From IMG/VR virus record IMGVR_UViG_3300043399_000633, positions 1 to 64,000 of that record: 64,000 nucleotides of DNA; one strand, 5' to 3'. The number at the start of each line of letters is the position of its first letter. Position 1 is the stretch's first letter. The position numbers and the translations under genes are program-made. Below are positions 28,647 to 37,357 of this stretch, one piece after another. Origin of the DNA: a virus. The notes below the pieces were generated by a model. The model was given only the letters and a program-made list of their open reading frames with translations, did not search any database and was not told where the DNA came from.

Positions 28647-29823
28647 TAAATGTCTTTGTTGTCAAAGTGATAATCTCACGACCGTATTAGACTTGCAAAC
28701 ACAACCTTTAGCTAATTCATATCTTGGTGATAGCTATGAAAAAGAATTTAACTATCCATTGGCATTAAACTACTGCAACAATTGCGGTCATTTGCAATTA
28801 ACACATGCAGTAAATCCTGACCTTCTTTTTAAAAATTACCTATATGTAAGTGGTACTACGCAAACATTGCGTGACTATTTCAATAAGTTTGTCAAAACAA
28901 TAAGTATGTATCTACCTAAGTCTGAACCATATCATGTATTAGATATAGCATGTAATGACGGTTCACAATTGGATGCATTTAAAAAATACGGCCACTATAC
29001 ATATGGCATAGATCCTGCAGAAAATCTATATCACTTGAGTAGTAAAAATCATACAGTAGTATGTGATTACTTTAATCAACAGTCGATAGAAAAAATAGGT
29101 GTACCAAACTTTGATGTCATCATAGCTCAAAACGTTTTTGCACATAACTCTTATCCTGAAGAATTTTTAAATGTTTGCAGGTCTAAACTCAGTATTAATG
29201 GTAGGTTATTTGTACAAACTAGTCAAGCAGATATGGTAAAGTACGGTCAATTCGATACGATATACCATGAACATATTTCATTCTTTAATGTACATTCAAT
29301 GTATCATTTAGCAAAGCGTACAGGAATGTATTTAGAGGATGTATTTAAAACAGACATTCATGGTACTAGTTATGTCTTTGTGCTAACGTCTGATTGCAAA
29401 TATGACAATTCTGATTTATTGTTAAAGAATGAACCTAAACAAACATTCCAAGACGTACAACTTTTTGCTGAAAAGGCAATATTAACTGTTAATAGTCTAA
29501 AAGAAGAATTGAAAAACTACGAAGATTGTTATATTGTAGGGTATGGCGCCGCAGCAAAAGGAAACACATTACTTAATTTTGGTAACATCAATTTGGATTA
29601 CATCGTAGATGATAATCCATTAAAACACGGTATGTATACTCCTGGTAGAAAAATAAAAATCGTGTCTTTAGATACTATGCTTGAATTAGCCGGTAATCGT
29701 GAGATAGTATGGGTTCCATTGTCATGGAACTTCTTTGATGAAATACTAAACCGTGTGAAAAACAAATACGATAAGCCTACAACTTTTATCAAGTATTTTC
29801 CTAAATTAGAAATTATAAAATGA
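28615..29823 (+). CDS. sugar C-methyltransferase, NovU/TylCIII-like
   Basis: 402 residues. The N-terminal zinc domain has C-x-CC and CNNCGHLQL, with TQPLANSY, which is characteristic. The central SAM domain has VLDIACNDGSQLDAF (about 110-125), and the C-terminal Methyltransf_14-like domain has YGAAAKGNTLLNF. These enzymes C-methylate a keto-deoxysugar nucleotide. The gene overlaps the epimerase by 32 bp and the next transferase by 4 bp. Confidence 0.88.
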   Translation: MIDTLNITCLDKCLCCQSDNLTTVLDLQTQPLANSYLGDSYEKEFNYPLALNYCNNCGHLQLTHAVNPDLLFKNYLYVSGTTQTLRDYFNKFVKTISMYLPKSEPYHVLDIACNDGSQLDAFKKYGHYTYGIDPAENLYHLSSKNHTVVCDYFNQQSIEKIGVPNFDVIIAQNVFAHNSYPEEFLNVCRSKLSINGRLFVQTSQADMVKYGQFDTIYHEHISFFNVHSMYHLAKRTGMYLEDVFKTDIHGTSYVFVLTSDCKYDNSDLLLKNEPKQTFQDVQLFAEKAILTVNSLKEELKNYEDCYIVGYGAAAKGNTLLNFGNINLDYIVDDNPLKHGMYTPGRKIKIVSLDTMLELAGNREIVWVPLSWNFFDEILNRVKNKYDKPTTFIKYFPKLEIIK

Positions 29824-30569
29824 AAACTGTCATCACGCATTTTTATAACGAAGAACACTTATTACCCTGGTGGCTTGAATACCATAAGAAAATTTTTGAT
29901 TTTGGTGTATTGATAAACTATCAAAGCACAGACCGTTCTGTAGAATTATGTAAAGAAATATGTCCACATTGGCAGGTTGTTTCTTCGATGCACACATATT
30001 TTGATGCTGAAAATTGTGACAACGAAGTAACCTTTTATGAAAATCAATTATCAGGTTGGAGAATCGCATTAACTACAACAGAGTTCTTAGTGGGCAATGT
30101 TAATAAATTGTGCAACAACAACCCTGCACATCAACAACATATTATACCGGGCATAAGATTTACTAAATGGGATCCATTAGGTTCACTTGATAGAAATAAA
30201 CAATTATGGGAACAAGTTACTACTGGGATATCGTATTATGATAATTACATTGCACATCAAGGTAGAAGCTTGCATAATTACACTGGATTGAAGTATCCCA
30301 CTGGTCGTCACTTTGGACCATACACCACAGAAGAAGCTTTAATATTTCATTACGCACATGCAATTGTTGGTAAAGAAATGATACAACGGAGACTACAGTT
30401 TCAATATAAAATTAGTGACAGGGATAAAGAACGTGGTATAGGAAATCATCATTATGTAAATAAAAATGGACTCACGTTTAATGGACTCTATGAAATGCAT
30501 ACACATTTTATATCACAAGGTCAAACTGATTGTTCCGTTTTTATTGAAAAAATGTTCGGGAAACAATAA
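29820..30569 (+). CDS. glycosyltransferase (GT2/GT92-like)
   Basis: 249 residues beginning TVITHFYNEEHLLPWWLEYHKK, the signature of this glycosyltransferase clan (an INYQSTD region replaces the usual DxSTD). His-rich later motifs (YAHA, HTH) follow. It is coupled (ATGA) to the C-methyltransferase, so it probably transfers the modified sugar. Acceptor unknown. Confidence 0.75.
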   Translation: MKTVITHFYNEEHLLPWWLEYHKKIFDFGVLINYQSTDRSVELCKEICPHWQVVSSMHTYFDAENCDNEVTFYENQLSGWRIALTTTEFLVGNVNKLCNNNPAHQQHIIPGIRFTKWDPLGSLDRNKQLWEQVTTGISYYDNYIAHQGRSLHNYTGLKYPTGRHFGPYTTEEALIFHYAHAIVGKEMIQRRLQFQYKISDRDKERGIGNHHYVNKNGLTFNGLYEMHTHFISQGQTDCSVFIEKMFGKQ

Positions 30570-30579
30570 AATGCATCAT

Positions 30580-30654
30580 GCGCTTGTAGTTTAGTGGCAG
30601 AATCAGGGTCTCTAAAGCCCACAGGCATGGGTTCGAATCCCATCGAGCGCACCA
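30580..30654 (+). tRNA. suppressor tRNA, anticodon CUA (reads UAG)
   Basis: 75-nt cloverleaf. Acceptor GCGCTTG pairs with CGAGCGC, the D arm is GTTT/GAAT, the anticodon loop CTCTAAA puts CTA at 30612-30614 after U33, the T arm is ATGGG/CCCAT with TTCGAAT, and A73-CCA is encoded. The outermost anticodon-stem pair is A-A and the innermost is a wobble. It is 27 kb away from the main tRNA array and directly upstream of a gene with an in-frame UAG. The amino acid charged cannot be told. Confidence 0.88.
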
Positions 30655-30657
30655 ATC

Positions 30658-30664
30658 ATAAATA
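30658..30664 (+). promoter_or_regulatory. late promoter motif between suppressor tRNA and amber gene
   Basis: ATAAATA starts 4 bp after the tRNA CCA end and 19 bp before the ATG at 30683. The downstream gene can therefore be transcribed late on its own. Confidence 0.55.
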
Positions 30665-30682
30665 CATTTTTAGGAGAAAATA

Positions 30683-31246
30683 ATGTCGTAGATTGAATAT
30701 GCTTGTAAAGATATAGTCTTCCACTTCAACAAGAAGCATTTAGAAGACGAGACCATTCCCATGTGGGTTTTAAAATTTCATGGTGAAACGTATTATGTGA
30801 ATCATGTGGAATGCAATATTCCCTGGTCTACCAAAGAGACACCCGATAATTCACATACTAAAGGCAGTATCAAAGTCAAAGACTGTTTATTACAGATTGA
30901 CGAGAACAACGAAGCCAAAATACTACCCATTACTATCATAGATAAAGCACGAATCCATAATGCCAAGAAAGGTATTACACGTATAGTTATTAGCGAGAAG
31001 AACTTTGGTGGAAATAAACTACGCAATATTTTACAAGAGCGCAATATTAAACATGGACCAATCAAAAGCATAGGTGGAGCCTGCACAACAACTTTTTACG
31101 TAACTGATATATACAACCAATCTGATGTCGTATATCTTGCATTGATGCTGAGTGATACAGATTTTAGAAAACTCATGCCCAATGAAGGATACTATAAAAT
31201 GTATGATGATCCTAAATACAGTGCTGATATCGATTTGGATATATGA
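30683..31246 (+). CDS. conserved phage protein with in-frame amber at codon 3
   Basis: The real start is ATG 30683: AGGAG at 30672-30676 is ideally spaced and the frame runs ATG-TCG-TAG-ATT and onward to 31246 (187 codons). If UAG is read, the protein is full length. If not, only an ATG at 30761 without RBS remains (161 residues). Residues before 30761 (VFHFNKKHLEDETIP) look like genuine coding sequence. The protein is alpha/beta with no known motif. The stop is a double TGA. Confidence 0.75.
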
Positions 31247-31283
31247 TGACGATTAAATGCAGATAAAATCCTTAAAATAATCA

Positions 31284-31291
31284 TATAAATA
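31284..31291 (+). promoter_or_regulatory. late promoter motif TATAAATA
   Basis: Exact T4-type late element 24 bp before the ATG of the small secreted protein. An RBS, AAGGAG, follows. Confidence 0.65.
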
Positions 31292-31314
31292 AATTTTTAA
31301 GGAGATTAGCCACA

Positions 31315-31608
31315 ATGAAAAAAATAATAGTGGCGTTCCTATCCTGCTTATATGGCACTATAGCTAACGCACAAACAGATTTTGTAACAATACCTAAACA
31401 GGTTACATGTGGGCCGTTACAACATATTATCTCGGCACTAATGTCTTCTGATATCAATGAAAAACCTGTTTTAGTAGGCAAAGACGATAATGAAAAAAGT
31501 GACTATGCAATTTTTCTTAATGCGGAAACTAAGACATTCACCATTGTTCAAATAATTAAAGCAACAGGTTGTATATTAGGATCTGGGAAAATCATTCCAA
31601 CAATGTAA
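31315..31608 (+). CDS. small secreted protein of unknown function
   Basis: 97 residues. A Sec signal peptide (KK, hydrophobic core, cleavage after IANA at about residue 19) leads a mature part of about 78 residues with two Cys (C-37 region and C near 88) that could form a disulfide in the periplasm. It lies just upstream of pstS under its own late promoter motif. No family recognised. Confidence 0.65.
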   Translation: MKKIIVAFLSCLYGTIANAQTDFVTIPKQVTCGPLQHIISALMSSDINEKPVLVGKDDNEKSDYAIFLNAETKTFTIVQIIKATGCILGSGKIIPTM

Positions 31609-31611
31609 CAT

Positions 31612-31629
31612 TTGTCATCATTTTGTCAT
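31612..31629 (+). promoter_or_regulatory. PhoB box upstream of pstS
   Basis: Two TTGTCAT heptamers separated by CATT form the exact 7+4+7 layout of a Pho box. An ATAATA hexamer about 11 bp further (31641-31646) can serve as the -10. The host PhoR/PhoB system would therefore switch on phage pstS under phosphate starvation, as known in cyanophages. Confidence 0.8.
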
Positions 31630-31677
31630 ATTAAAATGCAATAATAAGTTTAAATATTCATATACAAAGGAGAAAGT

Positions 31678-32691
31678 ATGAAAAAATTTATTATTGGTTT
31701 ATTTACACTATTTGCGTTAACTTCATTGAATGCAGCAGACATCACCGGCGCCGGTGCAACATTTCCTTATCCAGTTTATGCCAAATGGGCAGAACTGTAT
31801 AAAAAAGAAACAGGCGTAGGTCTTAACTACCAAAGCATTGGGAGTTCCGGTGGAATACGCCAAATCAATGCAAGAACTGTTGTATTTGGTGCAACTGATG
31901 CACCAGTAAAAGGTGAAGACCTAGATAAAAACGGGCAAGTACAATTTCCGGCTATTATTGGTGGAACTGTTCCTATCATCAATTTAGAAGGCTTTAGGCC
32001 AGGTGAATTACGTATTACAGGTCCAGTACTTGCAGAAGTTTTTATGGGAACGATAACTCGTTGGAATGATCCGAAACTGGTTGCACTCAATCCGGGAAAA
32101 AGACTTCCTAATCAAAATATCACTGTGGTTCATCGAGCAGATGGTAGCGGTACTACATTCAACTGGACTGATTATTTAACAGTAGTTAGTCCAGAATGGG
32201 CTCAGCGAGTAGGACGCGGCCCAGCAGTCAAATGGCCTGCAGCAAGTTCAGTGGGTGGTAAAGGTAACGAAGGTGTTGCAGCTATTGTTGAAAGAATTAA
32301 AGGTAGCATAGGATATGTTGAATATGCTTATGTAAAGAAAAATAATCTAGTGTTCATGCAGTTACAGAATAAAAACGGCAGATATGTAAACCCCGACGAT
32401 GTTACCTTTGCTGCTGCAGCAGCAGGTGCAGACTGGTTTAGTGTACCCGGTATGGGACTAAGTATAGTAGATCAACGCGGTGATAACGTATGGCCTATAA
32501 CTACAGCTAGTTTTATCATCATGTACAAGAATCCAGAAAACAAAGTAGCTAGTCAAGAAGTCTTAAAGTTTTTTGATTGGGCATTTAAGAATGGTAAAAA
32601 AGCAGCAGTAGAATTAGATTATGTACCATTACCTGATAGTTTAGTACAACAGATTCGACAGCGTGTTTGGACTCAAATAAATAACAAGTAA
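31678..32691 (+). CDS. pstS: phosphate-binding protein PstS
   Basis: 337 residues, with a signal peptide cut near LNA (19). ITGAGATFPYPVYAKWA, the IGSSGGIRQI loop, and VHRADGSGTTFNWTDYL form the phosphate site. It captures phosphate in the periplasm for the host PstCAB transporter. It is preceded by a PhoB box and followed by a strong terminator structure, so it is an independently regulated unit. It is an auxiliary metabolic gene known from marine T4-like phages. Confidence 0.97.
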   Translation: MKKFIIGLFTLFALTSLNAADITGAGATFPYPVYAKWAELYKKETGVGLNYQSIGSSGGIRQINARTVVFGATDAPVKGEDLDKNGQVQFPAIIGGTVPIINLEGFRPGELRITGPVLAEVFMGTITRWNDPKLVALNPGKRLPNQNITVVHRADGSGTTFNWTDYLTVVSPEWAQRVGRGPAVKWPAASSVGGKGNEGVAAIVERIKGSIGYVEYAYVKKNNLVFMQLQNKNGRYVNPDDVTFAAAAAGADWFSVPGMGLSIVDQRGDNVWPITTASFIIMYKNPENKVASQEVLKFFDWAFKNGKKAAVELDYVPLPDSLVQQIRQRVWTQINNK

Positions 32692-32774
32692 ATCGCCTAC
32701 AAAGATAGAGTAGGGCTGGAATTCGTAACCAGCAAGGGTCACATGACCCTTTTTTCTTTTATTATAGGCGATTT
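32690..32774 (+). terminator. nested inverted repeat with rho-independent terminator after pstS
   Basis: A 10-bp outer stem (32690-32699 with 32765-32774) encloses two hairpins: GGCTGG/CCAGC (32714-32733) and AAGGGTCA/TGACCCTT followed by TTTTTT (32734-32757). The second is a clear terminator; the enclosing stem is unusual. Confidence 0.8.
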
Positions 32775-32782
32775 TAAGCTAA

Positions 32783-32867
32783 TATAAATAGCTATGAAGC
32801 AGGGTGCTTCAACCAACACTCTTTAAATGTTAGGTACTTAGAGTGTGTACCGTAAAAGGAGATAAAA
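32783..32867 (+). promoter_or_regulatory. late promoter TATAAATA and structured leader
   Basis: TATAAATA at 32783-32790 is followed by hairpins GAAGCA/TGCTTC and ACACTCT/AGAGTGT, then the RBS AAAGGAGA. The leader of about 70 nt is longer than most here and could regulate translation or stabilise the mRNA. Confidence 0.55.
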
Positions 32868-33695
32868 GTGATGTATCAAAACAAGCTGGTGGCCAGCCTA
32901 AAAGCCAATGGTAAAATCCTTCGTGAATTCAAGGATACTGTTTACTGCCCATTCGGAGCAGAATACTCAATCTTACTCAAGAACCTAAATACAGTTCGTG
33001 CAGTTGTCAATGTTTACATTGATGGTGAAGATATGTTGCCAGGAGGTCTTGTTCTAAACGCAGGACAAGAAGTTGACCTAGAGCGTTCGATTAAAAACGG
33101 TAACTTGATGGAGGGTAATCGTTTTAAGTTCATTGAGCGTACTAGTGCAATCGAACAATTCCGTGGTGTCAAACTAGAAGATGGTTTGATTCGTATAGAA
33201 TTTCAATTTGAAATGCCTAAGATAACAACATATATCAACGATACTTGGCAAAACAAAGAATGGATGCCAGGTCATTGGCGTGATAAACCATATTATGTAG
33301 GTGGAATATTGCGTAGTGTTGACTATAGTGCAGGGGAAAATACTAGAATCTCTGCAACTTCTGCAATGAATTCTACACTACAACTCATGAATCTTAGTGC
33401 TAAGGCAGAAGTTCATGATGGAATGGCTACTATGGATTGGTGTGCGAATGAAACTGGTATTACTGTACCGGGTAGCAAAAGTGAGCAGAAGTTCCAAACA
33501 ACTACGATCAGTGCTTTAGATCCACAAAAGTATAGTATAATTCTTAAGCTACTAGGTGAAACACCAAATAATGAACCGATACGCACACCAATCACCACTA
33601 AATATAAACCTAAGTGCGTAACATGTGGTAAACAAAATAAAGCTAATGCTAAATTTTGTACTGAGTGCGGCACTGCACTAGAAATATTTGCGTAA
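32868..33695 (+). CDS. conserved protein with C-terminal zinc ribbon
   Basis: 275 residues. The N-terminal two thirds are a beta-rich domain (YSILLKNLNTVRAVVNVYIDGED, RFKFIE, GLIRIEFQF) seen in several phages and bacteria. The C-terminus has C-x2-C (CVTCGKQN) and C-x2-C (FCTECG), a rubredoxin-like zinc ribbon. It could be a virion accessory or scaffold protein; it has its own late promoter. Function unknown. Confidence 0.7.
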   Translation: MMYQNKLVASLKANGKILREFKDTVYCPFGAEYSILLKNLNTVRAVVNVYIDGEDMLPGGLVLNAGQEVDLERSIKNGNLMEGNRFKFIERTSAIEQFRGVKLEDGLIRIEFQFEMPKITTYINDTWQNKEWMPGHWRDKPYYVGGILRSVDYSAGENTRISATSAMNSTLQLMNLSAKAEVHDGMATMDWCANETGITVPGSKSEQKFQTTTISALDPQKYSIILKLLGETPNNEPIRTPITTKYKPKCVTCGKQNKANAKFCTECGTALEIFA

Positions 33696-33750
33696 AGATA
33701 CACAAAGTAAATAATAGATCATTATATACACACAGAAAAGGAGCTTATAA

Positions 33751-34317
33751 ATGAAAACAGTTGGTAATAAATTAGAAGCATTTGTCGTAACAGGCGTCAA
33801 TCCCGGTAGCGATCAATTCTTTGACATTACGGAAAAGAGTTTTGAAGGTAAGTGGAAAGTAATTGTCTTTTACCCAAAAGATTTTACTTTCGTATGTCCA
33901 ACCGAAATTGTTGCATATGACAAGTTGTTCCAAGACTTTGCAGATCGTGATGCAGTACTGTTAACTGGTAGTACAGATAATGAATTCTGCAAGTTGGCTT
34001 GGCAAAGTGCTCATCCTGATTTAAAGAAGATTAGGCATATTCAATTTGCCGATACACAACGTGGTCATTGGAAAGGCGATACATTTGTAAACTTGAGCTT
34101 GTCAGAAAATTTAGGTATTTTCAGTCCCAAACACGGTGCGGTACTTCGTGCAACATTCATTGTTGATCCAGACAATGTGATTCAACATGTTACTGTTAAT
34201 AACCTAGATGTTGGTCGTAGCCCAGAAGAAACATTGCGTGTTCTAGATGCTCTACAAACTGGGGAACTTTGTCCTTGCAGCCGTCCCGTTGGCGGAGACA
34301 CTTTGAGAACCGCATAA
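33751..34317 (+). CDS. ahpC: peroxiredoxin, AhpC type
   Basis: 188 residues. FYPKDFTFVCPTEI holds the peroxidatic Cys at about 49 with its Thr. C-terminal ELCPCSRPVGG has resolving cysteines. It reduces H2O2 and organic peroxides. It resembles the AhpC class that partners with AhpD rather than AhpF, and an AhpD-like gene lies 4 kb downstream, which supports a phage-encoded pair. RBS AAAGGAG. Confidence 0.93.
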   Translation: MKTVGNKLEAFVVTGVNPGSDQFFDITEKSFEGKWKVIVFYPKDFTFVCPTEIVAYDKLFQDFADRDAVLLTGSTDNEFCKLAWQSAHPDLKKIRHIQFADTQRGHWKGDTFVNLSLSENLGIFSPKHGAVLRATFIVDPDNVIQHVTVNNLDVGRSPEETLRVLDALQTGELCPCSRPVGGDTLRTA

Positions 34318-34325
34318 AATAGTAA

Positions 34326-34964
34326 ATGGCACATTTAATAGCAAATTTGCCACCTATACATTCTTTTGTTCGTCGTGAATTTTTGTATGATTTTACTAAA
34401 GGTCATAACGAATATGAACCTTGTGTTTGGGTAAGTATCAAAAGTTTACGTGGTCAGGCATTTAGAATAGAGGCATATTTGCCGCAGTACGGCGCGTTAT
34501 ATGATAAATTGCCGTTGAACGCTTTTGTTAGTAGAAACAACAATCTAAATCCAGAAAATTTTCTGGATTTAGATGTATTACAAATCTGGGATTGTTTTAG
34601 TTATGATTTCACAATCATACAAAAAGCATTTCTTAGGAACTTGAGTTGCAAATTTTACGCAAAGGATAAAAATTTTTACATGGGAAATTATTTGTTTACG
34701 GTAGATCACTGCGCCCCGGATTTAAATATAATCGATACTAGCTACGCTGAGTGGCCCGAAGATCATAAAAGTTTCAATTTTATCGAACTAGACAACGGAC
34801 AATATGCAGCACAGCCAAACAATCGTTGTATATTTTTAGATGCCTCGAGTAATCCAACAGAATTAAAATTTCCCGATTTTAAGGTATGTACAAAAAAGTA
34901 TGTCGTAGAGACTAATCCTAAATGGGCGCTCGGAGATACTGATACAGTCATGTACACTAAGTAA
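34326..34964 (+). CDS. conserved hypothetical phage protein
   Basis: 212 residues, not recognised. It is a mixed alpha/beta acidic protein with many aromatic residues (HNEYEPCVWV, CKFYAKDKNFYMGNYLFTVDHCAPD). It has five Cys, several near His, so a metal site is possible but unproven. It lies 8 bp after ahpC and 26 bp before the aldolase gene, within the same run of genes. Confidence 0.6.
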   Translation: MAHLIANLPPIHSFVRREFLYDFTKGHNEYEPCVWVSIKSLRGQAFRIEAYLPQYGALYDKLPLNAFVSRNNNLNPENFLDLDVLQIWDCFSYDFTIIQKAFLRNLSCKFYAKDKNFYMGNYLFTVDHCAPDLNIIDTSYAEWPEDHKSFNFIELDNGQYAAQPNNRCIFLDASSNPTELKFPDFKVCTKKYVVETNPKWALGDTDTVMYTK

Positions 34965-34990
34965 CACATTATAAAATTTAAGGTAATAAA

Positions 34991-35605
34991 ATGCTTGAAA
35001 CAATTGGCGAGCTTTTTCAAGAAGCATATAAACGAAATTGGATTACTGCTAGAGATGGCAATGCTAGTATCCGCTGGCATGACCGTGATCATTTCTATGT
35101 AACACCAAGCGGCGTTCGCAAACAGATGTTACAACCGGAAATGTTCAAAAAAATGAGTTTAGATGGGCTTACCAGTATGTCATATACTGAAATTAGCTCT
35201 AATCTAAGGCCTAGTGGTGAATTACCCATGCACATGGCACTTCAGAGCAAGATTGATACTGAGGTTAGAGTTGTATTGCACTTTCATCCTACGTATACTG
35301 TGGCTGCTATGTATGCTGGAATTCAGCTTCCTGATCTATTAAAAGAGTTTCCAGAACTAAGCCGGTATACAACAGTGGCACCTAATGTTCCATTGATCCC
35401 GCCGATTACTAAAGAGTTGGCCGATGCTTGTGTTAAAAATATTGGCTATCATCCAGTAACTGGTAAAGTCAAATACAACATTGTTGGTATGGATAGGCAT
35501 GGAGTAGTAGCGGTTGACACTAGTCCGTGGAGAGCATTTGAACATATTGAACGATTAGAACATATTTGCAAAATAGTTTTAACTAGTGGAAAAGTAAATG
35601 TCTAA
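34991..35605 (+). CDS. class II aldolase/adducin family protein
   Basis: 204 residues. GNASIRW, the SGELPMH Glu region, the HFHP zinc His pair (about 97-99) and DRHG (about 169) give the zinc site of class II aldolases (FucA, AraD, MtnB). It cleaves or dehydrates a sugar phosphate. It heads a sugar-activation run (nucleotidyltransferase, kinase, cupin, HAD, epimerase). It overlaps the next gene by 8 bp. Confidence 0.85.
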   Translation: MLETIGELFQEAYKRNWITARDGNASIRWHDRDHFYVTPSGVRKQMLQPEMFKKMSLDGLTSMSYTEISSNLRPSGELPMHMALQSKIDTEVRVVLHFHPTYTVAAMYAGIQLPDLLKEFPELSRYTTVAPNVPLIPPITKELADACVKNIGYHPVTGKVKYNIVGMDRHGVVAVDTSPWRAFEHIERLEHICKIVLTSGKVNV

Positions 35606-35990
35606 AATTTTTGTCAACGGTACGTTCGATGTATTACATGTAGGTCACATTTATTTGTTAAACTTTGCAAAGAGTTTAGGAAAACACTTGACAGTAGCAA
35701 TTGACTCTGATGAACGTGTTACTAGATTGAAGGGGGCAAACAGGCCTATCAATAACGTGTATGAACGTAGCGTCATGCTACAAAATTTAAAGGCTGTAGA
35801 TGACGTTAAAGTTTTTGACACAGATGAAGATTTAATTGATATCATAAAAACCTGTGATATAATGGTCAAAGGTGGAGATTATAGTAACCTACCTATTATA
35901 GGTAATGAACATATTGAAGTGATTTTGTTCGAAAGAATACATGGATATTCCAGCACACAAAAGATTCAAGATATTATTAATCGGGGATAA
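35598..35990 (+). CDS. sugar-phosphate nucleotidyltransferase (HldE C-terminal-like)
   Basis: 130 residues. GTFDVLHVGH gives the HxGH motif and GYSSTQKI the ISSTK-type motif of the cytidylyltransferase superfamily. Length and sequence match the ADP-heptose synthase domain of HldE (RfaE2). It would adenylylate heptose-1-phosphate. Its kinase partner is the next gene, in reverse order to bacterial HldE fusions. Confidence 0.85.
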   Translation: MSKIFVNGTFDVLHVGHIYLLNFAKSLGKHLTVAIDSDERVTRLKGANRPINNVYERSVMLQNLKAVDDVKVFDTDEDLIDIIKTCDIMVKGGDYSNLPIIGNEHIEVILFERIHGYSSTQKIQDIINRG

Positions 35991-36708
35991 TTGTAAGGAT
36001 ACATATGTTTACGGAAACGTAAACCGTTTAAGTCCAGAAGCTCCTGTTCCGATATTTCAACCTAATTCAGAAATTGTGTTAGAGGGTATGGCTGGAAATG
36101 TCCGTAAGAACCTCGAAGCACTGCATTGTGAAGTAAGGTTTTATCACAGTGAAATTAGTGAAAAGAAAAGGTTAATCGACCAGCGCAGCAAACAGCATCT
36201 AATTAGAATAGACAATGATGCTAAATGTACTCCGATATTGGGTGCATTCATTGAAACTGCAGAGTTGAATACATATCAAGCAGTGGTTGTCAGTGATTAT
36301 AATAAAGGTACGGTACCTACATCTCTTATTGAATGGCTGCGAAAAGAGTACAACGGTCCTATCTTTATAGATACTAAAAAAACAGACTTACAACGATTTA
36401 ACGGATGTTATATCAAAATTAATCAACTAGAAAGAAGTTTAGCAAAAACGTTACCTGATGATGAATGGTTGATAGTTACTAAAGGTGAAAAGGGCGCAGA
36501 ATATTTAGGATATACCATTGCACCTGACGTAAGTGACGATGTTATTGATGTTTGTGGAGCCGGAGATACATTTCTAGCAGCATTAGTTTACAGGTATTTA
36601 GACACTAAAGACATTCGTAAATCTATTATTTTTGCTAATAAAGCAGCAGGCATTACAGTACAACACGTAGGAGTATATGCTCCTAAACTAGAGGAATTAA
36701 TACCATGA
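35941..36708 (+). CDS. PfkB-family heptose kinase (HldE N-terminal-like)
   Basis: 255 residues. RLSPEAPVPIFQP and the EGMAGNVRKNLEAL loop match HldE/RfaE1 kinases, and CGAGDTF holds the catalytic Asp. It would phosphorylate heptose-7-phosphate at C1. It overlaps the nucleotidyltransferase by 50 bp in another frame. It is shorter than the usual 310-residue domain; a section between about 70 and 110 seems reduced. Confidence 0.85.
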   Translation: MDIPAHKRFKILLIGDNCKDTYVYGNVNRLSPEAPVPIFQPNSEIVLEGMAGNVRKNLEALHCEVRFYHSEISEKKRLIDQRSKQHLIRIDNDAKCTPILGAFIETAELNTYQAVVVSDYNKGTVPTSLIEWLRKEYNGPIFIDTKKTDLQRFNGCYIKINQLERSLAKTLPDDEWLIVTKGEKGAEYLGYTIAPDVSDDVIDVCGAGDTFLAALVYRYLDTKDIRKSIIFANKAAGITVQHVGVYAPKLEELIP

Positions 36709-37064
36709 GTAGATTAGAAGGTTATGTAGAAAAAGGCTGGGGTCATGAATTTATATTTGCAACTAATGACAAATATTGCGGAAAGATTCTCAAGTTCAAC
36801 AAAGACGCAAAGTTCAGTATGCATTTTCATGCAGAAAAAGACGAGACATGGTTTGTACTACATGGTAAATTTATTGTCAAATACATAGACACTAATACAG
36901 CTACTGAACACCAACAAGAATTAAATCCAAATGATGTATGGAGAAATTTACCATTGTTCCCACACCAAGTTATTTGTTTAGAAGAAGGTGTTATAATTGA
37001 AGTATCTACACCGGATAGTGTAGAAGATAATTATAGGATAGCAAAAGGGGACAGTCAAAAATGA
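36705..37064 (+). CDS. cupin protein of sugar metabolism
   Basis: 119 residues. HFHAEKDETWFVLHGKF gives the HxH...E cupin motif and FPHQVICLEEGVIIEVSTPD the second. It is like the C-terminal domain of mannose-6-phosphate isomerase/GMP proteins. It probably isomerises or epimerises a sugar phosphate and could replace the missing GmhA step (speculation). It is coupled by ATGA on both sides. Confidence 0.75.
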   Translation: MSRLEGYVEKGWGHEFIFATNDKYCGKILKFNKDAKFSMHFHAEKDETWFVLHGKFIVKYIDTNTATEHQQELNPNDVWRNLPLFPHQVICLEEGVIIEVSTPDSVEDNYRIAKGDSQK

Positions 37065-37357
37065 GTGTTTATATGGTTGATATAGATAACACTATTTGTA
37101 TTAGTAAAGGTAGTGATTATGCTAACAGTGAACCAATAACCAATCGGATTAAACAAGTCAATGAATTATATGATGCAGGGCATAAAATAATATATTGGAC
37201 AGCCAGAGGTGGTAACAGTGGTATAGATTGGACTGATACAACTCATAATCAATTAGCAGCTTGGGGCTGCAAATATAATGAAATACGCATGGGCAAACCT
37301 GTGTATGATATTTGGATTGATGATAAAGCTATTAATTCTGACGATTTTTTTAAATGA
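37061..37357 (+). CDS. small HAD-family phosphatase
   Basis: 98 residues. DIDNT (7-11) is HAD motif I, WTARG motif II, and DIWIDDKA motif IV; no cap domain. Small HADs of this type occur in sugar nucleotide clusters and could perform the GmhB step (heptose bisphosphate phosphatase). It lies between the cupin and the epimerase with 4-bp overlaps. Confidence 0.8.
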   Translation: MSVYMVDIDNTICISKGSDYANSEPITNRIKQVNELYDAGHKIIYWTARGGNSGIDWTDTTHNQLAAWGCKYNEIRMGKPVYDIWIDDKAINSDDFFK

